Assembly (NCBI RefSeq): GCF_000316685.1
Contig: NC_019680.1
Span: forward strand, 1,923,501 to 1,987,500
DNA: 64,000 nt
Origin: Synechococcus sp. PCC 6312
GTDB taxonomy: Bacteria > Cyanobacteriota > Cyanobacteriia > Thermosynechococcales > Thermosynechococcaceae
Direction: 5' to 3'
A model generated the notes under the pieces. The model saw nothing but the letters and a program-made list of their open reading frames with translations, was not told the DNA's origin and made no database searches. A program made the translations under genes and the position numbers. Positions 1-8,253 of this stretch are shown in pieces. Each line of letters opens with the position of its first letter. Within the stretch, counting starts at the first letter, position 1.

Positions 1-1127
1 AGGCCAAACAAGCCATCCAACACCCGCGGCAGGGAAAAATAGGGACGCAATTCTTCATCATTAAAGGCAAACTTGGCTTCCCGTTGCCGCTCGGCCCAAT
101 AGCCAATATCCCAATGCTGTAACGGCTCATTCTGTCCTTGTTCACTGGCAAAGGCCTGCAATTCCTCCATTTCCTTGACAGCGGCCGGAAAACTGACTTG
201 GCGCAATTCTTCTAAAAGACTTTCAACCGCAGCCACACTGGGAGCCATTTTGCCATCGAGACTTAATTCTGCATAGGTTTTAAATCCCAAAAGTTGCGCT
301 TCTTCTTGCCGGAGTTTGAGGATTTTTTCGATGATCTCGCTATTATCCCATTCACCACTAGCGGCCCGACTAATGAAAGCCCGATAGACCTGCTCCCGTA
401 AATCCCGCCGCTGACTGTGTTGCAAGAAGGGGCCAAAACTGGGGAAATCGAGACTAATGTGCCAAGGGCCTGTGTCCGGGGTAGCCGCTTCTTCTCCATC
501 GGCCCGGGCGGTTTGGGCAGCTAAGGACAGTAAACTGGGGGGCAATCCGGCGACTTCTTCAGGTTGCGTTAATTTCAAGCGAAAGGCTTTGGTGGCATCA
601 AGAACATGGTTAGAAAATTGGGTTCCCAGTTCTGCCAGTTGGAGTTGAATTTGGTTAAATCGTTCTTTAGCTTCCCCTGCCAGGCCCACCCCACTGTGTT
701 CAGCACTGCGAATCGCGGCGGTAATAATTCGTTTTTGGGCCGGTTCCAGGGTTGACCACTCGCGGCTATCCCGTAAAGCTTTGTAGGCCTGGTAGAGGGG
801 CTGGCTTTGACCAAGACGGTTATAAAACTCAATCACTTCGGGCTGCATGGTTTCATGGGCGGCGCGCAATTCCGGGCTATTTTTGACCCCCATGAGATGA
901 TTGACAATCCCCCAAGTCCAGGCCAGGCGTTCTCCCAATCGTTCAACGGGTTCGACCAATTTTTCCCAAGTCGGGATGACGGTTGTTTCTAAGTCGGTCA
1001 GTTCCTGATTCAGTTCAACCAGGAGTTGTTTGAGGGCGGGTTCAACTAGGCTCGGTTCAATTTCCGCAAACGGGGGCAGACCATCCCCAATCAGGAGAGG
1101 ATTTTTGATCGCTGTCTCGGTTGTCAT
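1..1127 (-). CDS. prlC: M3 family oligopeptidase (oligopeptidase A type), N-terminal part
   Basis: This is the first ~375 residues of a metallopeptidase that runs off the left edge. The reverse-strand translation from the ATG at 1127 begins MTTETAIKNPLLIGDG and continues through the long helical N-terminal region typical of oligopeptidase A (PrlC/OpdA), which degrades short peptides and cleaved signal peptides in the cytoplasm. The zinc motif HExxH lies in the C-terminal half of this family and is therefore outside the window, so catalytic competence cannot be judged. There is no stop or frameshift in the visible part. The upstream side faces an intergenic stretch with decayed xis-like genes, so it is probably transcribed from its own promoter. 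The family call is good; the exact subfamily is less sure. Confidence 0.82.
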   Translation of the reverse strand, partial: MTTETAIKNPLLIGDGLPPFAEIEPSLVEPALKQLLVELNQELTDLETTVIPTWEKLVEPVERLGERLAWTWGIVNHLMGVKNSPELRAAHETMQPEVIEFYNRLGQSQPLYQAYKALRDSREWSTLEPAQKRIITAAIRSAEHSGVGLAGEAKERFNQIQLQLAELGTQFSNHVLDATKAFRLKLTQPEEVAGLPPSLLSLAAQTARADGEEAATPDTGPWHISLDFPSFGPFLQHSQRRDLREQVYRAFISRAASGEWDNSEIIEKILKLRQEEAQLLGFKTYAELSLDGKMAPSVAAVESLLEELRQVSFPAAVKEMEELQAFASEQGQNEPLQHWDIGYWAERQREAKFAFNDEELRPYFSLPRVLDGLFG

Positions 1128-1202
1128 GGGAGCATCCACAAAGGTATGGCGTGATTCAATGCTTTGATCCTAGTGGATCCGGGGCCTGGGGGCGAACTAG
1201 GG

Positions 1203-1483
1203 AAAACCGACCGTTATGAATTTACCCAAGTCGCCGTTACTCAGGATCAGATTTCACTAATAGTCTATGCCCCAACCGAGGAGGTAATCTTGCAATAGAT
1301 TAAGATAGATAAATATCGTAAAAATATTCAAGAGTTGTTAACTCAGTATGCCGAAGATGACATATCTAATCTAATGATGTCGAAGTCCAATTCATCTTTG
1401 ATACTGAACCAGATCACTATCCATGGCTGAATGTTAGTTGGGAAAAGTTGCATCAGGTTTATCGTTATTCAATTCATGGGTAG
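1203..1483 (+). pseudogene. Decayed xisH-xisI pair (fdxN element excision factor-like)
   Basis: No intact gene lies between 1128 and 1576, but two peptide-like stretches can be read. From 1203 the frame gives a stretch ending QISLIVYAPTEEVILQ, then an amber codon where XisH proteins have a Trp near their C-terminus. The same frame continues from 1303 as KIDKYRKNIQELLTQYAEDD, the start of a XisI protein. A one-base loss near 1371-1373 shifts the frame, which then reads VEVQFIFDTEPDHYPWLNVS and ends at a TAG at 1481. XisH and XisI are accessory proteins named from the heterocyst fdxN excision system and are widespread as adjacent pairs in cyanobacteria. The XisI identification is fairly firm; the XisH part is shorter and less sure. 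The pair cannot be functional. Confidence 0.6.
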
Positions 1484-1576
1484 GGGTTGATAATTATTTT
1501 TAGATAGATGTCTCCAGGCCTGGGGTCAACTCCCGATTCAGCCTACAATAAAAAAGTACTGCCAATCTCGCTTCCC

Positions 1577-2332
1577 ATGACTTCTCTAGAACCAAGTGTT
1601 GATTTTAATTTGCCTCGAATTGTGTTTTTTGGCCGGACATTTGCCGAATATGAACAAATGTTTAATTTCACCGATGCAGAACTGGCGGGAAAACGAATTT
1701 TAGATTGTCCTTCTGGGCCGGATTCCTTTGTCGCCGAAAGTTTTAACCGGGGCCTGGATGTAGTCGGCTGTGATCCGGTTTATCAAAATCAATCCGCAGA
1801 ACAACTCTATGAACGGGCCAAGACAGATATTACCTTTTGCTTAGCCCAGGCCCAGGTGCGCATGGATCAATTTCCAACATTTACTGATGAAATATTTGCC
1901 CAATTCAGCCAGGCCAAGCTAGAGGCAATGGAAAAATTCTACCACGATTTCAAAGACCGGCCCCAGGCCTATCAAGTTGGGAGTTTACCCCATTTGCCCT
2001 TTGCCGATAACAGCTTTGATTGGGTCTTATCAGCACATTTTCTCTTAGCCTATAGTTCGATCGAATCTGGCGGAATTTTGCCCAATAGTCCCTTTGATTT
2101 AGACTTTCATCACCAGGCCATGACGGAGTTGCTCCGAATCGCCCGTGAGCAAGTTAGACTCTACCCCATTTATACCAATAACCATCCCCGCCAACGCCAT
2201 GCCTATGTCAACCCCATTGTCGAAAAACTCACTCAAACAGGTCATCGAGTAGAATTTATACCCTCAACCTATAATCAAGGCTCTCCCGTTGAAAACTTTA
2301 CCTTAGTTATTTATAAAAACTCCCACTCTTGA
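1577..2332 (+). CDS. SAM-dependent methyltransferase-like protein
   Basis: Protein of 251 residues if translation starts at the ATG at 1577; an in-frame ATG at 1508 would add 23 poorly structured residues. A Rossmann-type opening is seen in KRILDCPSGPDSF, which matches motif I of class I methyltransferases with a Ser/Pro-rich variant of the glycine loop, followed by an acidic residue in VVGCDP. Later the stretch LPFADNSFDWVLSAHFLL matches motifs around the active-site cleft. The substrate is not recognisable. It stands alone: the upstream sequence holds decayed xis genes, and a 279-base spacer separates it from the MFS gene. Proteins of this type are common in cyanobacteria and mostly uncharacterised. 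No Shine-Dalgarno sequence clearly decides the start. Confidence 0.7.
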   Translation: MTSLEPSVDFNLPRIVFFGRTFAEYEQMFNFTDAELAGKRILDCPSGPDSFVAESFNRGLDVVGCDPVYQNQSAEQLYERAKTDITFCLAQAQVRMDQFPTFTDEIFAQFSQAKLEAMEKFYHDFKDRPQAYQVGSLPHLPFADNSFDWVLSAHFLLAYSSIESGGILPNSPFDLDFHHQAMTELLRIAREQVRLYPIYTNNHPRQRHAYVNPIVEKLTQTGHRVEFIPSTYNQGSPVENFTLVIYKNSHS

Positions 2333-2611
2333 AACTAACAGGCCTGGTTATTAATGGCAAAACAATCCTTAACTGACCGGTAAAACTACCCCCTACAGAA
2401 ATGCTGATTAGATTTTTAGGGTTTTGGCGCAATCTGTGGAATAGGATGGCATATGTTTATACCCTCTATTGTCTGGTCAAATTTTCCCTCACCCTTATCT
2501 TGAGCCACTGCTGAGTCCGGGTTAAAATCTTCACTCCTACCTCTTCTCGTTATGGCGGCGTTAATCTGGAAATACTAAACGTCCTTTTGTGATCGTTCCC
2601 ATCTAGTATCT

Positions 2612-4009
2612 ATGGAATCCATACTCCCTAAAAGTCTGCAAGCCCATATTGATGAATCCCCGCCCCGTCCCCTTACCCCAATGCAATGGCGGATTTGGGC
2701 CTTAGCCGCAATGGGGAAATTTTTTGAAGGGATGGTGATATTTATTACAGGTGTTGCTTTACCCCTGCTTGAGCGATATTTTGATCTACCCGCAGCCCTA
2801 GATGGGAGCCTATCCGCTGCAACCCTCTTTGGTATTTTGGTCGGGGCCTCCCTGTTTGGTAACTTAGCGGATCGCCTTGGACGTAAGTTTGTTTTTGTCT
2901 GGGAAATGGCCCTCTTTACGCTGTTTTTAGTCCTCTGTACCTTGGCCTGGAACATTGGGGTGCTGATTGTGGCCCTATTTTGTGTTGGCCTCGCCCTTGG
3001 AGCCGACTATCCCACTGCCCATATTATTGTCTCTGAGTCTATTCCCAGTAAATTTCGCGGGCGGATGGTGTTGGGGGCCTTTGCCTTTCAATCCGTTGGC
3101 TCATTAGGTGGGGTGTTACTGGGTTTAGCAGTCCTCAAGGTCTATCCCCAAGTCGAGGCCTGGCGGTGGATGTATGCAGCGTTAATCGGGCCGGGGTTGA
3201 TTGTCTTTCTATTGCGACTTACCCTGGCCGAGTCAGCCCATTGGCTTTTAGCACGAGGACGGATTGAAGAGGCCCATCGCGCTGCCCAACGATTACTGAA
3301 ACGCCCTGTAGCTATTGACCGTGGCTCTCTGAGTCTCAACATTAGAACTGCCCGGCCAGGGTTTCGGCTCCTGTTTTCCCCCCGATACTTCCAGGCCACT
3401 ATCCTTGCCGCTGTCCCCTGGTTTTTACAAGACCTCTCCACCTACGGTATCGGCATTTTTACGCCAACCATCCTAGCAACCCTGTTTACAAGAACAAGCT
3501 CTAATTTCATTTTCCAGGACATGGTGGCTGCGGAAGGCTCTGGGGTGATTGATTTATTCTTACTTTTCGGCTTCTTAACCTCCTTGCCCTTGGTGGATAA
3601 AGTTGGCCGAATTCCACTCCAAATTCTCGGCTTTGGCGGGTGCGCGGTTGGGCTACTGATTGCTTCCTTTGCGGCTGATATTCCCGATGGCCATGAACTG
3701 AAGATTTTCCTGATTTTTGCCGGATTTATGATCTTCAACTTTATGAACAACCTCGGCCCCAATGCCATGACCTATCTCTTAGCGGGTGAAGTTTTTCCAA
3801 CAGAAATTCGGGGCTTGGGGGCCGGGTTTGCCGCCTCCTTTGCCAAGATTGGGGCTGTATTGACCGCATTCTTCTTCCCTATTCTCCGAGAGCAAATTGG
3901 CACCACCCCACTCCTCTATATCCTCTCTGGGACAGCAGTTTTGGGAGGCTTAATCACCTTTGTGGTCAGAATAGAACCGAATGGCAAGAGCTTAGAAGAA
4001 TTAGCCTAA
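2612..4009 (+). CDS. MFS transporter, sugar-porter-like
   Basis: A 465-residue integral membrane protein with about twelve hydrophobic segments. After a soluble N-terminus, helix 1 begins near residue 30. The loop between helices 2 and 3 holds GNLADRLGRKFVF, the classic MFS motif A (GxxxDRxGRR). Helix 4 carries GLALGADYP, and SKFRGRMV follows. Towards the C-terminus GEVFPTEIRGLGAG matches the conserved segment after helix 10 of the sugar porter/SV2-like branch. It should be a secondary carrier in the cytoplasmic or thylakoid membrane; the substrate could be a sugar, organic acid or aromatic compound and cannot be read from the sequence. The gene is alone, with no regulator next to it. Confidence 0.85.
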   Translation: MESILPKSLQAHIDESPPRPLTPMQWRIWALAAMGKFFEGMVIFITGVALPLLERYFDLPAALDGSLSAATLFGILVGASLFGNLADRLGRKFVFVWEMALFTLFLVLCTLAWNIGVLIVALFCVGLALGADYPTAHIIVSESIPSKFRGRMVLGAFAFQSVGSLGGVLLGLAVLKVYPQVEAWRWMYAALIGPGLIVFLLRLTLAESAHWLLARGRIEEAHRAAQRLLKRPVAIDRGSLSLNIRTARPGFRLLFSPRYFQATILAAVPWFLQDLSTYGIGIFTPTILATLFTRTSSNFIFQDMVAAEGSGVIDLFLLFGFLTSLPLVDKVGRIPLQILGFGGCAVGLLIASFAADIPDGHELKIFLIFAGFMIFNFMNNLGPNAMTYLLAGEVFPTEIRGLGAGFAASFAKIGAVLTAFFFPILREQIGTTPLLYILSGTAVLGGLITFVVRIEPNGKSLEELA

Positions 4010-4135
4010 CATCACCATCCACAGGGCTGGCCTGGTAAGCTACACCCAAGAAATGATAGGTCGCTGGTTCGGGTTGAATCCAATGAATCCATCCGCTCTT
4101 TCTGGTCTTTCTTGTTCTTGCTGGCCTAAATCAGA

Positions 4136-4672
4136 TTACTTGAGGTCGTTGAGAATTGCATCGCGACCCTTTAGGGCACAGCCCTCATCCGTCATCCCCA
4201 CGGGTGTTCCAGAAATTCCCAGGCCCCCAACTAACTTCCCTTTCGACATTAAGCGCACTCCACCCGGAAACAGGGTAATCCCCCGTAATGGGTCTGGTGG
4301 CATCGGCCAAGTTCCAACCCCAACGGCCCCCTTGGCCTGCATTGAGGCGAGAATTCCTGATGTGGTGTCAAGATTATGATTATTGGCCAGGGTAACTGCG
4401 GAATAAGCCTTATTAAACGCCGTTTGAACTGTGTGGACACCCGCCCCATCACTGCGAATCACGATAATGACATTTCCTTCTGGATTGACCACTGTGGCCG
4501 TAACCCCATAGCCTTGAACTCGACAGGCCTCAATACCCGCCTCTGCTGCTTTAAGGGCAATTTTAGCCGAGAGTACTGGTGTTTCTTCAAGGGCAACGGC
4601 CGGCATGAGAGGGACGGAACCTACCGCCAAACCCAGAAGCAAAACAGAAAAGGATATGGATGGATGGAACAT
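4136..4672 (-). CDS. Secreted GlcG/HbpS family protein
   Basis: A 178-residue protein with a clear N-terminal signal peptide (hydrophobic stretch of about 20 residues, then AVALEE at a likely cleavage site). The rest matches the GlcG/HbpS fold (Pfam Haem_degrading): an alternating alpha/beta domain with the conserved C-terminal segment GGLGISGTPVGMTDEGCA, close to the family's GGIGVSG signature. Members bind haem or small ligands; HbpS is an extracellular haem-binding sensor accessory protein and GlcG lies in glycolate loci. Here no two-component genes or glycolate genes adjoin, so the role is open. Convergent with the MFS gene, 126 bases away. Periplasmic location is inferred from the signal peptide. 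Confidence 0.82.
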   Translation of the reverse strand: MFHPSISFSVLLLGLAVGSVPLMPAVALEETPVLSAKIALKAAEAGIEACRVQGYGVTATVVNPEGNVIIVIRSDGAGVHTVQTAFNKAYSAVTLANNHNLDTTSGILASMQAKGAVGVGTWPMPPDPLRGITLFPGGVRLMSKGKLVGGLGISGTPVGMTDEGCALKGRDAILNDLK

Positions 4673-4788
4673 CGGTCGTAAAACTCCAAGTTAGATAAAA
4701 GAAAAATAGTGCAATGATAGATAGGGTTGAGTTGTCATCAAGCTCTTCTCGCTCATTAACATTTTCATAGTGACACTAAACAGCCTCC

Positions 4789-4908
4789 TTAACGAATTTC
4801 CCTAATTCTTGAGAGACTAGGGGCCTGAGTGAATATTGCCTCCCCCATCGCTCTTGAAACAAAGCCACCTTCCTGAGCTTCTTCAACTCAAAAAATAATT
4901 TCTGTCAT
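4789..4908 (-). pseudogene. Truncated HicB-like antitoxin remnant
   Basis: Reading down from an ATG at 4908 gives MTEIIF, an internal TGA at codon 7, then VEEAQEGGFVSRAMGEAIFTQ and an early stop at 4789. This aligns with the intact HicB-like protein at 5483-5722 (EIIFLVEEDPEGGYTAKAIG...), but it has a nonsense codon exactly where that protein has Leu and lacks the second half. Its ATG overlaps the stop codon of the decayed antitoxin-like gene upstream, so it was once the downstream member of a translationally coupled pair. Confidence 0.65.
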
Positions 4909-4909
4909 G

Positions 4910-5221
4910 TTAACCTCGGAAGTAAAATCTGCCATGACTTGCTTTGACGAGTTCGAGACAGTCTTCTAGGTCATCCCCATGCCACTGAATAGACTTTAAG
5001 GCTTGCAAGATTGAAGCAGTAGTAGAAGGAGATTCGGGGCGAGGTAATGAGGTGGCAGAATAGAGAGAGTTGAGAAAGTAAACAAAATCAAGAATCGTTG
5101 ACAAAAGTTAATCGGAGGTTTGACTTAGCTCTTGGTCTAATTGTTCTCGAATTCTCGGCCTTGACATGGGAATTTGATGTAGCTCTGAAGGCTCCGAGAG
5201 AATAAAAATGTATTTAACCAT
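4910..5221 (-). pseudogene. Antitoxin-like (DUF2281-type) small gene broken by a nonsense codon
   Basis: From the ATG at 5221 the frame reads MVKYIFILSEPSELHQIP onward for 37 codons to a TAA at 5110-5108. The same frame then continues without another stop for 65 more codons to 4910, including STILDFVYFLNSLYS, which resembles the 'ILDFVEFL' core of DUF2281/VapB-like cyanobacterial antitoxins, and the tail GDDLEDCLELVKASHG. The simplest reading is one gene of about 103 codons interrupted by a single nonsense mutation, probably CAA to TAA. Alternatively a 37-residue peptide plus a TTG-started 64-residue peptide may be made, but the second has no good start. No toxin gene directly follows; a broken HicB-like remnant does. 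Confidence 0.5.
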
Positions 5222-5243
5222 TTTTGATCCGATTCTAGAAATC

Positions 5244-5486
5244 CTAGCTAAGTAGCTTTCTGAGAAGTTCCTCTCGAGTTAGTCCAAAATGATTTTCAAT
5301 CTCTCGCAAGATAGCACTCAATGTACCAACCTTAATTGGGCTATGGTTTGGTATGGTGATGTGGTGTTCTCCATTTTGTTGAGTGCTTAAGCGAATGTGG
5401 CTACCAGTTTGACGATCAATAACGTACCCTAGGCGCTCTAAAATTCTTGCTAATGCTTCGCCGGATAGATCTCTAGGCAGTTTCAT
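5244..5486 (-). CDS. hicA: HicA family mRNA interferase toxin (YcfA-like)
   Basis: An 80-residue protein of the HicA/YcfA double-stranded-RNA-binding fold. The diagnostic segment is RQTGSHIRL, with the His that serves as the catalytic residue in HicA toxins, followed by HHITIPNHSPIKVGTL, the usual second strand and turn. Length is normal for the family. It overlaps the upstream antitoxin-like gene by four bases (ATGA), the standard coupling for such pairs, although here the antitoxin precedes the toxin, as is usual in cyanobacteria. HicA toxins cleave mRNA and arrest translation; the partner blocks them and represses the operon. It appears intact. Confidence 0.88.
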   Translation of the reverse strand: MKLPRDLSGEALARILERLGYVIDRQTGSHIRLSTQQNGEHHITIPNHSPIKVGTLSAILREIENHFGLTREELLRKLLS

Positions 5487-5722
5487 GAGGCAAATACTTC
5501 ATCATGAACTAGGTGTAAACGGATTAATTGGGGACGGTTGTTAATATCTGGGAAATGACATTCAACTGCATCTTTTACAAATTCTCGTAATTCTGAAATG
5601 CTATCAGCTTGAGTGAAAATAGCTTCTCCAATGGCCTTGGCCGTGTATCCTCCTTCTGGATCTTCTTCAACTAGAAAAATAATTTCTCGTAATTTTTCAC
5701 TCTCGTGAATTGGCTGATTCAT
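5483..5722 (-). CDS. HicB-like antitoxin (short, partner of the HicA gene)
   Basis: A 79-residue protein containing LREIIFLVEEDPEGGYTAKA and DSISELREFVKDAVECHF, the partial RNase H-like fold of the HicB superfamily. This short cyanobacterial form often carries a misleading '2-oxoisovalerate dehydrogenase' label in databases; nothing in it resembles that enzyme. It has no obvious C-terminal DNA-binding domain, so it probably neutralises HicA directly. Its ATG overlaps the stop of a frameshifted HicB gene upstream and its end overlaps hicA, so all three once formed one coupled operon. Intact. Confidence 0.78.
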   Translation of the reverse strand: MNQPIHESEKLREIIFLVEEDPEGGYTAKAIGEAIFTQADSISELREFVKDAVECHFPDINNRPQLIRLHLVHDEVFAS

Positions 5723-5923
5723 GATAATGACTCCAGGAAATGTTCTTCTAAGACTTCAAGATGTAATTCAATGGCTTCATTTAATATTTTCTAGGGCTTC
5801 TTCACGAGTTTTACCTTGACTAACACATCCGGGGAGGCTGAGGACTTCGACAATAAAATAACCATCTTCATCTTGGGATAAAAGAACTTGACGAGAATGG
5901 GCCTGGGGGTTGGTAATGACCAT
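5719..5923 (-). pseudogene. Frameshifted HicB antitoxin gene
   Basis: From the ATG at 5923 the frame gives MVITNPQAHSRQVLLSQDED, then GYFIVEVLSLPGCVSQGKTREEALENIK, a textbook HicB N-terminal domain, and stops at a TGA. Shifting by one base right after NIK restores a normal HicB continuation, EAIELHLEVLEEHFLESLS, ending at a TGA that overlaps the ATG of the next gene. A single extra T after the AAA codon explains the break. The protein made would lack the last ~20 residues of the fold. A sequencing or assembly error at this base would make the gene intact, which matters because it would then be a second antitoxin in the operon. Confidence 0.7.
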
Positions 5924-5967
5924 GACTTAATAATCTCCTATTGCTTGTTCCATGCTACCTAGTTTGA

Positions 5968-6182
5968 CTAACGGTTGTTTTGAAGTTCGGCAAAATACCA
6001 ACGGAATGTATCTCCTTGAGTTTCAGTATGTTTAGCGACAATCCCCAGGCCCTGTAGTGCCTCTAAACAGTCAAGGATCGTTTGTTTTTCCGGTTGGCAT
6101 TTTTGAACTGGGCCATGATTTGCTCAATCGTCCATTCCTGGGGTTGGGAATGCAAGAGATCCCGAATGGCGACAAGTTGCTG
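5968..6182 (-). pseudogene. C-terminal remnant of a restriction-modification-type methyltransferase (tentative)
   Basis: No intact gene occupies 5924-6253. On the reverse strand, after a stop at about 6185, a frame reads QQLVAIRDLLHSQPQEWTIE, then after a one-base shift near 6110 QKCQPEKQTILDCLEALQGL and a tail ending at 5968. The pattern, a winged-helix-like end with a query-box 'AIRDLL...EQIMAQF', resembles the C-terminal tail of cyanobacterial type I/IIG adenine methyltransferases. The body of such a gene is absent. The family guess is weak; the presence of a decayed reading frame is firmer. Confidence 0.35.
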
Positions 6183-6253
6183 TTACCGTTTTTTGGGAAA
6201 GGGCTGTTGGGTGGGGCATCGGAGGACAGGTTCATATCCCTATTCCCTCTTGT

Positions 6254-7555
6254 CTAGTGCTTCAGAGTGGCTGCCATCGGCCGGGATGCTTCCTGATAGA
6301 CCTGGGTAATGGTTTCGGCTAAGCGTTTCATCCCCGTAGCAATTTCAGTATCTCCAGCGGTGAGGCTAATCCGGATACATTCCTGTTTATGGGGCCAATC
6401 CTCCCGCAGGCCTGGGAAAAAGGAACTACCAGGAACAACAATTACCCCCACCTGCTTGAGCCGCTGGTACAACTCCCAATCCGAAATCGGTAAGTCTTGC
6501 AACCAGAGCCAGGCAAAAATTCCCCCTTCCCCTTGATGGAGAAACCAGGGTAATTCTGGGGATAAATACTCTGCTAGGGTTGATTCTAGGATTGTAAACT
6601 TGGCCTGGTAGAAGGGGCGGATCACCTCTGTGGATACCTGGGCTAATGCTCCATTGGCAATCGCTAGCGCAGCAATGGCCTGGCCGTATCGGGAGGCATG
6701 AATACAGGCATTAGTTTGAAAGGCTTCCAAAATTCGCAGGATAGAGGCATCCCCAATGGCTACTCCCACCCGTTCCCCTGGCAGGCCAGCTTTTGAGAGA
6801 CTCAGACAATGGACTAGATTCGAGCCAAAAATGGGATTGAGTTCCGTAAAGTTAAGGCTGGGAAAGGGCGGGCCATAGGCAGCATCCACAAATACGGGCA
6901 CACCATAGGGCAAGGCCTGGTCAGCAATTTGCCGAACTTCCAAATCAGTTAGAACATTGCCTGTTGGGTTACAGGGACGGGAAAAGATCACACAGCCCGT
7001 ACTTTGGTCAATTTTCAGTTGTTCAAAGTCTGGACGGTACTTAAAGCGATGCCGGGCAACATCTATGTCTAAACGGGGGCGATAGGCTGTCACCATGTCG
7101 GGATGTAAGCTAATGCCGCCATAGCCAGTATATTCGGGGCTGAGGGGCAGCACCACCTGCTTCATCTCCCCGGATTCCGTTGGCCCAGCATAACCGTTGG
7201 CTGCATAAAAATAGAGTGTTTGACTACCGGGGGTAATTAAAACGTTCTTCTCCGTTAGATTGAGATCGTAGCGGCGGTTAAAATCAGCCACAATGGCTTC
7301 AATCAGCGGTTCATAGCCTTGACTTGTGCCATAGCGACAAACCACTTGCCCATATTCAGGACTAGCTAAGAGTTCTTGGGTACAATCCCGCCAGAGTTGC
7401 TCAACTTCGGGAACGATTAAGGGATTACCCGCACTAAGATTAATGAGTTCTTTACCCTTATGGGCATGGAGGGTTTCAATAATATCTTTCATGATTGCCC
7501 GCACCCCCGACAAATGGGACATTTGCTGACCAATGGCTGAAAGGGGTGGGTTCAT
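6254..7555 (-). CDS. avtA: Valine-pyruvate aminotransferase
   Basis: A 433-residue fold-type I PLP enzyme. The start MNPPLSAIGQQMSHLSGVRA is a normal AvtA N-terminus, followed by LINLSAGNPLIVPEV, the substrate-binding segment. SRPCNPTGN is the conserved NPTGN motif, DAAYGPPFP supplies the PLP-binding Asp/Tyr, and SLSKAGLPGERVG contains the Schiff-base lysine. AvtA moves an amino group between valine/2-oxoisovalerate and alanine/pyruvate, a side branch of branched-chain amino acid synthesis. Full length, with no defects. It sits alone between the small-gene graveyard and a divergent hypothetical gene at 7781, with a perfect GGGGCGCGCCCC palindrome in its upstream region (7609-7620). Confidence 0.88.
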   Translation of the reverse strand: MNPPLSAIGQQMSHLSGVRAIMKDIIETLHAHKGKELINLSAGNPLIVPEVEQLWRDCTQELLASPEYGQVVCRYGTSQGYEPLIEAIVADFNRRYDLNLTEKNVLITPGSQTLYFYAANGYAGPTESGEMKQVVLPLSPEYTGYGGISLHPDMVTAYRPRLDIDVARHRFKYRPDFEQLKIDQSTGCVIFSRPCNPTGNVLTDLEVRQIADQALPYGVPVFVDAAYGPPFPSLNFTELNPIFGSNLVHCLSLSKAGLPGERVGVAIGDASILRILEAFQTNACIHASRYGQAIAALAIANGALAQVSTEVIRPFYQAKFTILESTLAEYLSPELPWFLHQGEGGIFAWLWLQDLPISDWELYQRLKQVGVIVVPGSSFFPGLREDWPHKQECIRISLTAGDTEIATGMKRLAETITQVYQEASRPMAATLKH

Positions 7556-7780
7556 TGAGCTAACCTTTTGCAGTATTTTTCAGGGAGTAAAGTAGGCCTG
7601 GACGGACAGGGGCGCGCCCCAAGCAAATCACATCCGTATCTCTTGTCCATCCGACCCTTAAACTGTAATGATTATGCCCTATTATTCTGGTGGAAATTTG
7701 AACATTTGATAGGCATCTCCAGTATTTAGAGTTTAACCTTAAACGTTGAGACAGCCAGGTTGGGGAGTAGGGGTCTAGTT

Positions 7781-8248
7781 ATGGTGGCACAGGCAGCGGG
7801 ACATACGTTTTTTATAGATGCCGGAGATTGGGCTGCGGAAGGCTCTTTATGTCTCCCCAATCAAAGTCAGCAAAAAGTCAGTGGGCGGATCCTAGTCAGT
7901 TGGACTTCTGATGATTGGTTCACAATGGCCGCAAAATTTATATTTCCAGATCAGTTAGAGCCACAATCACCATTGACTCTGCAATATCGGGGCAAGTTAG
8001 CTTACGGTGAAAGTCACTATACCCTTGTGCTACAGCATAGTCAGTGGGGCCGGGTGGAAGGGGTGGGCTGGGTCGGAGAGAAATCAATCACCAAACGATT
8101 TTGGGTTTTAGGAGATCCCGCTAAACGGGGCGGCACAGAAACCTATTGGCAACTCAATCCTAATCAATATGCAATGACAATAGTTTATACTGCTGGGACT
8201 AAAAATCTTAGTCTGATGGAAGCCACCTTAACCCGCCGAACTCCTTGA
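7781..8248 (+). CDS. Hypothetical protein, about 155 residues
   Basis: I do not recognise this family. I start it at the ATG at 7781, which has GGGGAG a suitable distance upstream; a TTG at 7760 would add seven residues. There is no signal peptide and no membrane segment. The sequence is rich in Trp, Gly and beta-forming residues (RILVSWTSDDWFTMAAKF, SLMEATLTRR), which suggests an all-beta, lipocalin-like or similar barrel. Cysteine is nearly absent. It is divergent from avtA and convergent with pepP, which ends five bases beyond its stop. A conserved cyanobacterial unknown is the best description. Confidence 0.6.
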   Translation: MVAQAAGHTFFIDAGDWAAEGSLCLPNQSQQKVSGRILVSWTSDDWFTMAAKFIFPDQLEPQSPLTLQYRGKLAYGESHYTLVLQHSQWGRVEGVGWVGEKSITKRFWVLGDPAKRGGTETYWQLNPNQYAMTIVYTAGTKNLSLMEATLTRRTP

Positions 8249-8253
8249 TCAAT

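Noticed and set aside
1508-1576. Upstream ATG at 1508 as start of the methyltransferase gene.
   Set aside because: The 23 extra residues do not look like the family and there is no Shine-Dalgarno sequence; the ATG at 1577 fits better.
4065-4090. T-loop-like GGTTCGGGTTGAATCC suggesting a tRNA.
   Set aside because: No acceptor, D-arm or anticodon stem fits around it; it is spacer between convergent genes.
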